This document shows positions 6,399 through 6,481 of a stretch of DNA of 6,481 nt, piece by piece; positions within the stretch are counted from its first letter, which is position 1; each line of letters starts with the position of its first letter. Source of the stretch: Aquificaceae bacterium (GTDB lineage Bacteria > Aquificota > Aquificia > Aquificales > Aquificaceae); the NCBI GenBank assembly GCA_027014185.1, contig JALWEK010000217.1, positions 1-6,481 of the forward strand. Reading direction: 5' to 3'. The notes under the pieces were generated by a model. It was given only the letters and a program-made list of their open reading frames with translations. It was not told the DNA's origin and did no database searches. The translations under genes were made by a program, and so were the position numbers.

Positions 6399-6481
6399 AT
6401 GGCTGCCGAGCTGGGACTTGTTATACCCGAGGACCTCGTTCTGAAATGTGTAAAGTGCGGTCTGTGTAAGTCGGTGTGTCC
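6399..6481 (+). CDS. 4Fe-4S ferredoxin-domain protein, N-terminal fragment (cut by window edge)
   Basis: Only 27 full codons are in the window. They begin MAAELGLVIPEDLVLK and run into CVKCGLCKSVC, with CC following as the start of a likely Pro codon: a CxxCxxCxxxCP signature for one 4Fe-4S cluster. A cluster this close to the N-terminus after a short acidic lead is typical of Fe-S oxidoreductase subunits such as GlcF or HdrC-like proteins, but other ferredoxin-domain proteins fit too. The ATG at 6399 is the only start before an in-frame TAG at 6378. No Shine-Dalgarno sequence precedes it (the bases before it read TTAAGTCCT). It is transcribed away from the efflux block and has no evident functional link to it. 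Confidence 0.7.
   Translation, partial: MAAELGLVIPEDLVLKCVKCGLCKSVC

Overview
The window carries one leftward (minus-strand) block of five genes, with a divergent rightward gene just entering at the right edge. Coding capacity is nearly complete. The minus-strand (coding) strand is strongly purine-rich, the proteins are rich in Glu, Lys and Arg, and codons such as ATA and AGG/AGA are used freely. This pattern fits a thermophilic bacterium, and an Aquificota-type lineage is plausible. That placement is an impression from composition and protein style, not a demonstrated taxonomy.

Layout in transcription order on the minus strand: (1) 6327-5536, a ParB/sulfiredoxin-fold N-terminal-domain protein; (2) 5539-5204, a small, apparently exported protein of unknown function, overlapping gene 1 by 4 bp; (3) 5160-3985, a TolC/CzcC-type outer-membrane factor with a strong ribosome binding site; (4) 3988-2885, a His-rich periplasmic adaptor (membrane fusion protein), overlapping gene 3 by 4 bp (ATGA); (5) 2871-1, a heavy-metal-efflux (HME) RND pump whose last roughly 70-100 residues lie beyond the left edge. 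On the plus strand from 6399 begins a 4Fe-4S protein, cut by the right edge after its first cluster motif. The two directions share a 71-bp divergent intergenic region (6328-6398). It contains a perfect TATAAT hexamer facing the minus-strand genes and a CRP-like palindrome (TGTGA-N6-TCACC).

Genes 3-5 are a complete-looking tripartite C-B-A metal efflux system: an inner-membrane RND antiporter, a periplasmic adaptor and an outer-membrane channel, moving metal cations out of the periplasm/cytoplasm. By my alignment from memory, the pump lacks the three methionines that bind Cu(I)/Ag(I) in E. coli CusA and most of the transmembrane methionine pairs. The adaptor has His-rich ends. Together this points to a divalent metal (Zn/Co/Cd/Ni class) rather than copper or silver. 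However, the TM4 motif also lacks the first Asp of the CzcA-type DFGxxxD motif, so the pump has a mixed signature.

The least explained parts are the ParB-domain protein and the small exported protein that lead the block. Spacing suggests they are cotranscribed with the efflux genes, but no role in efflux can be read from the sequence. No RNA genes, CRISPR arrays, insertion sequences or clear factor-independent terminators were seen.
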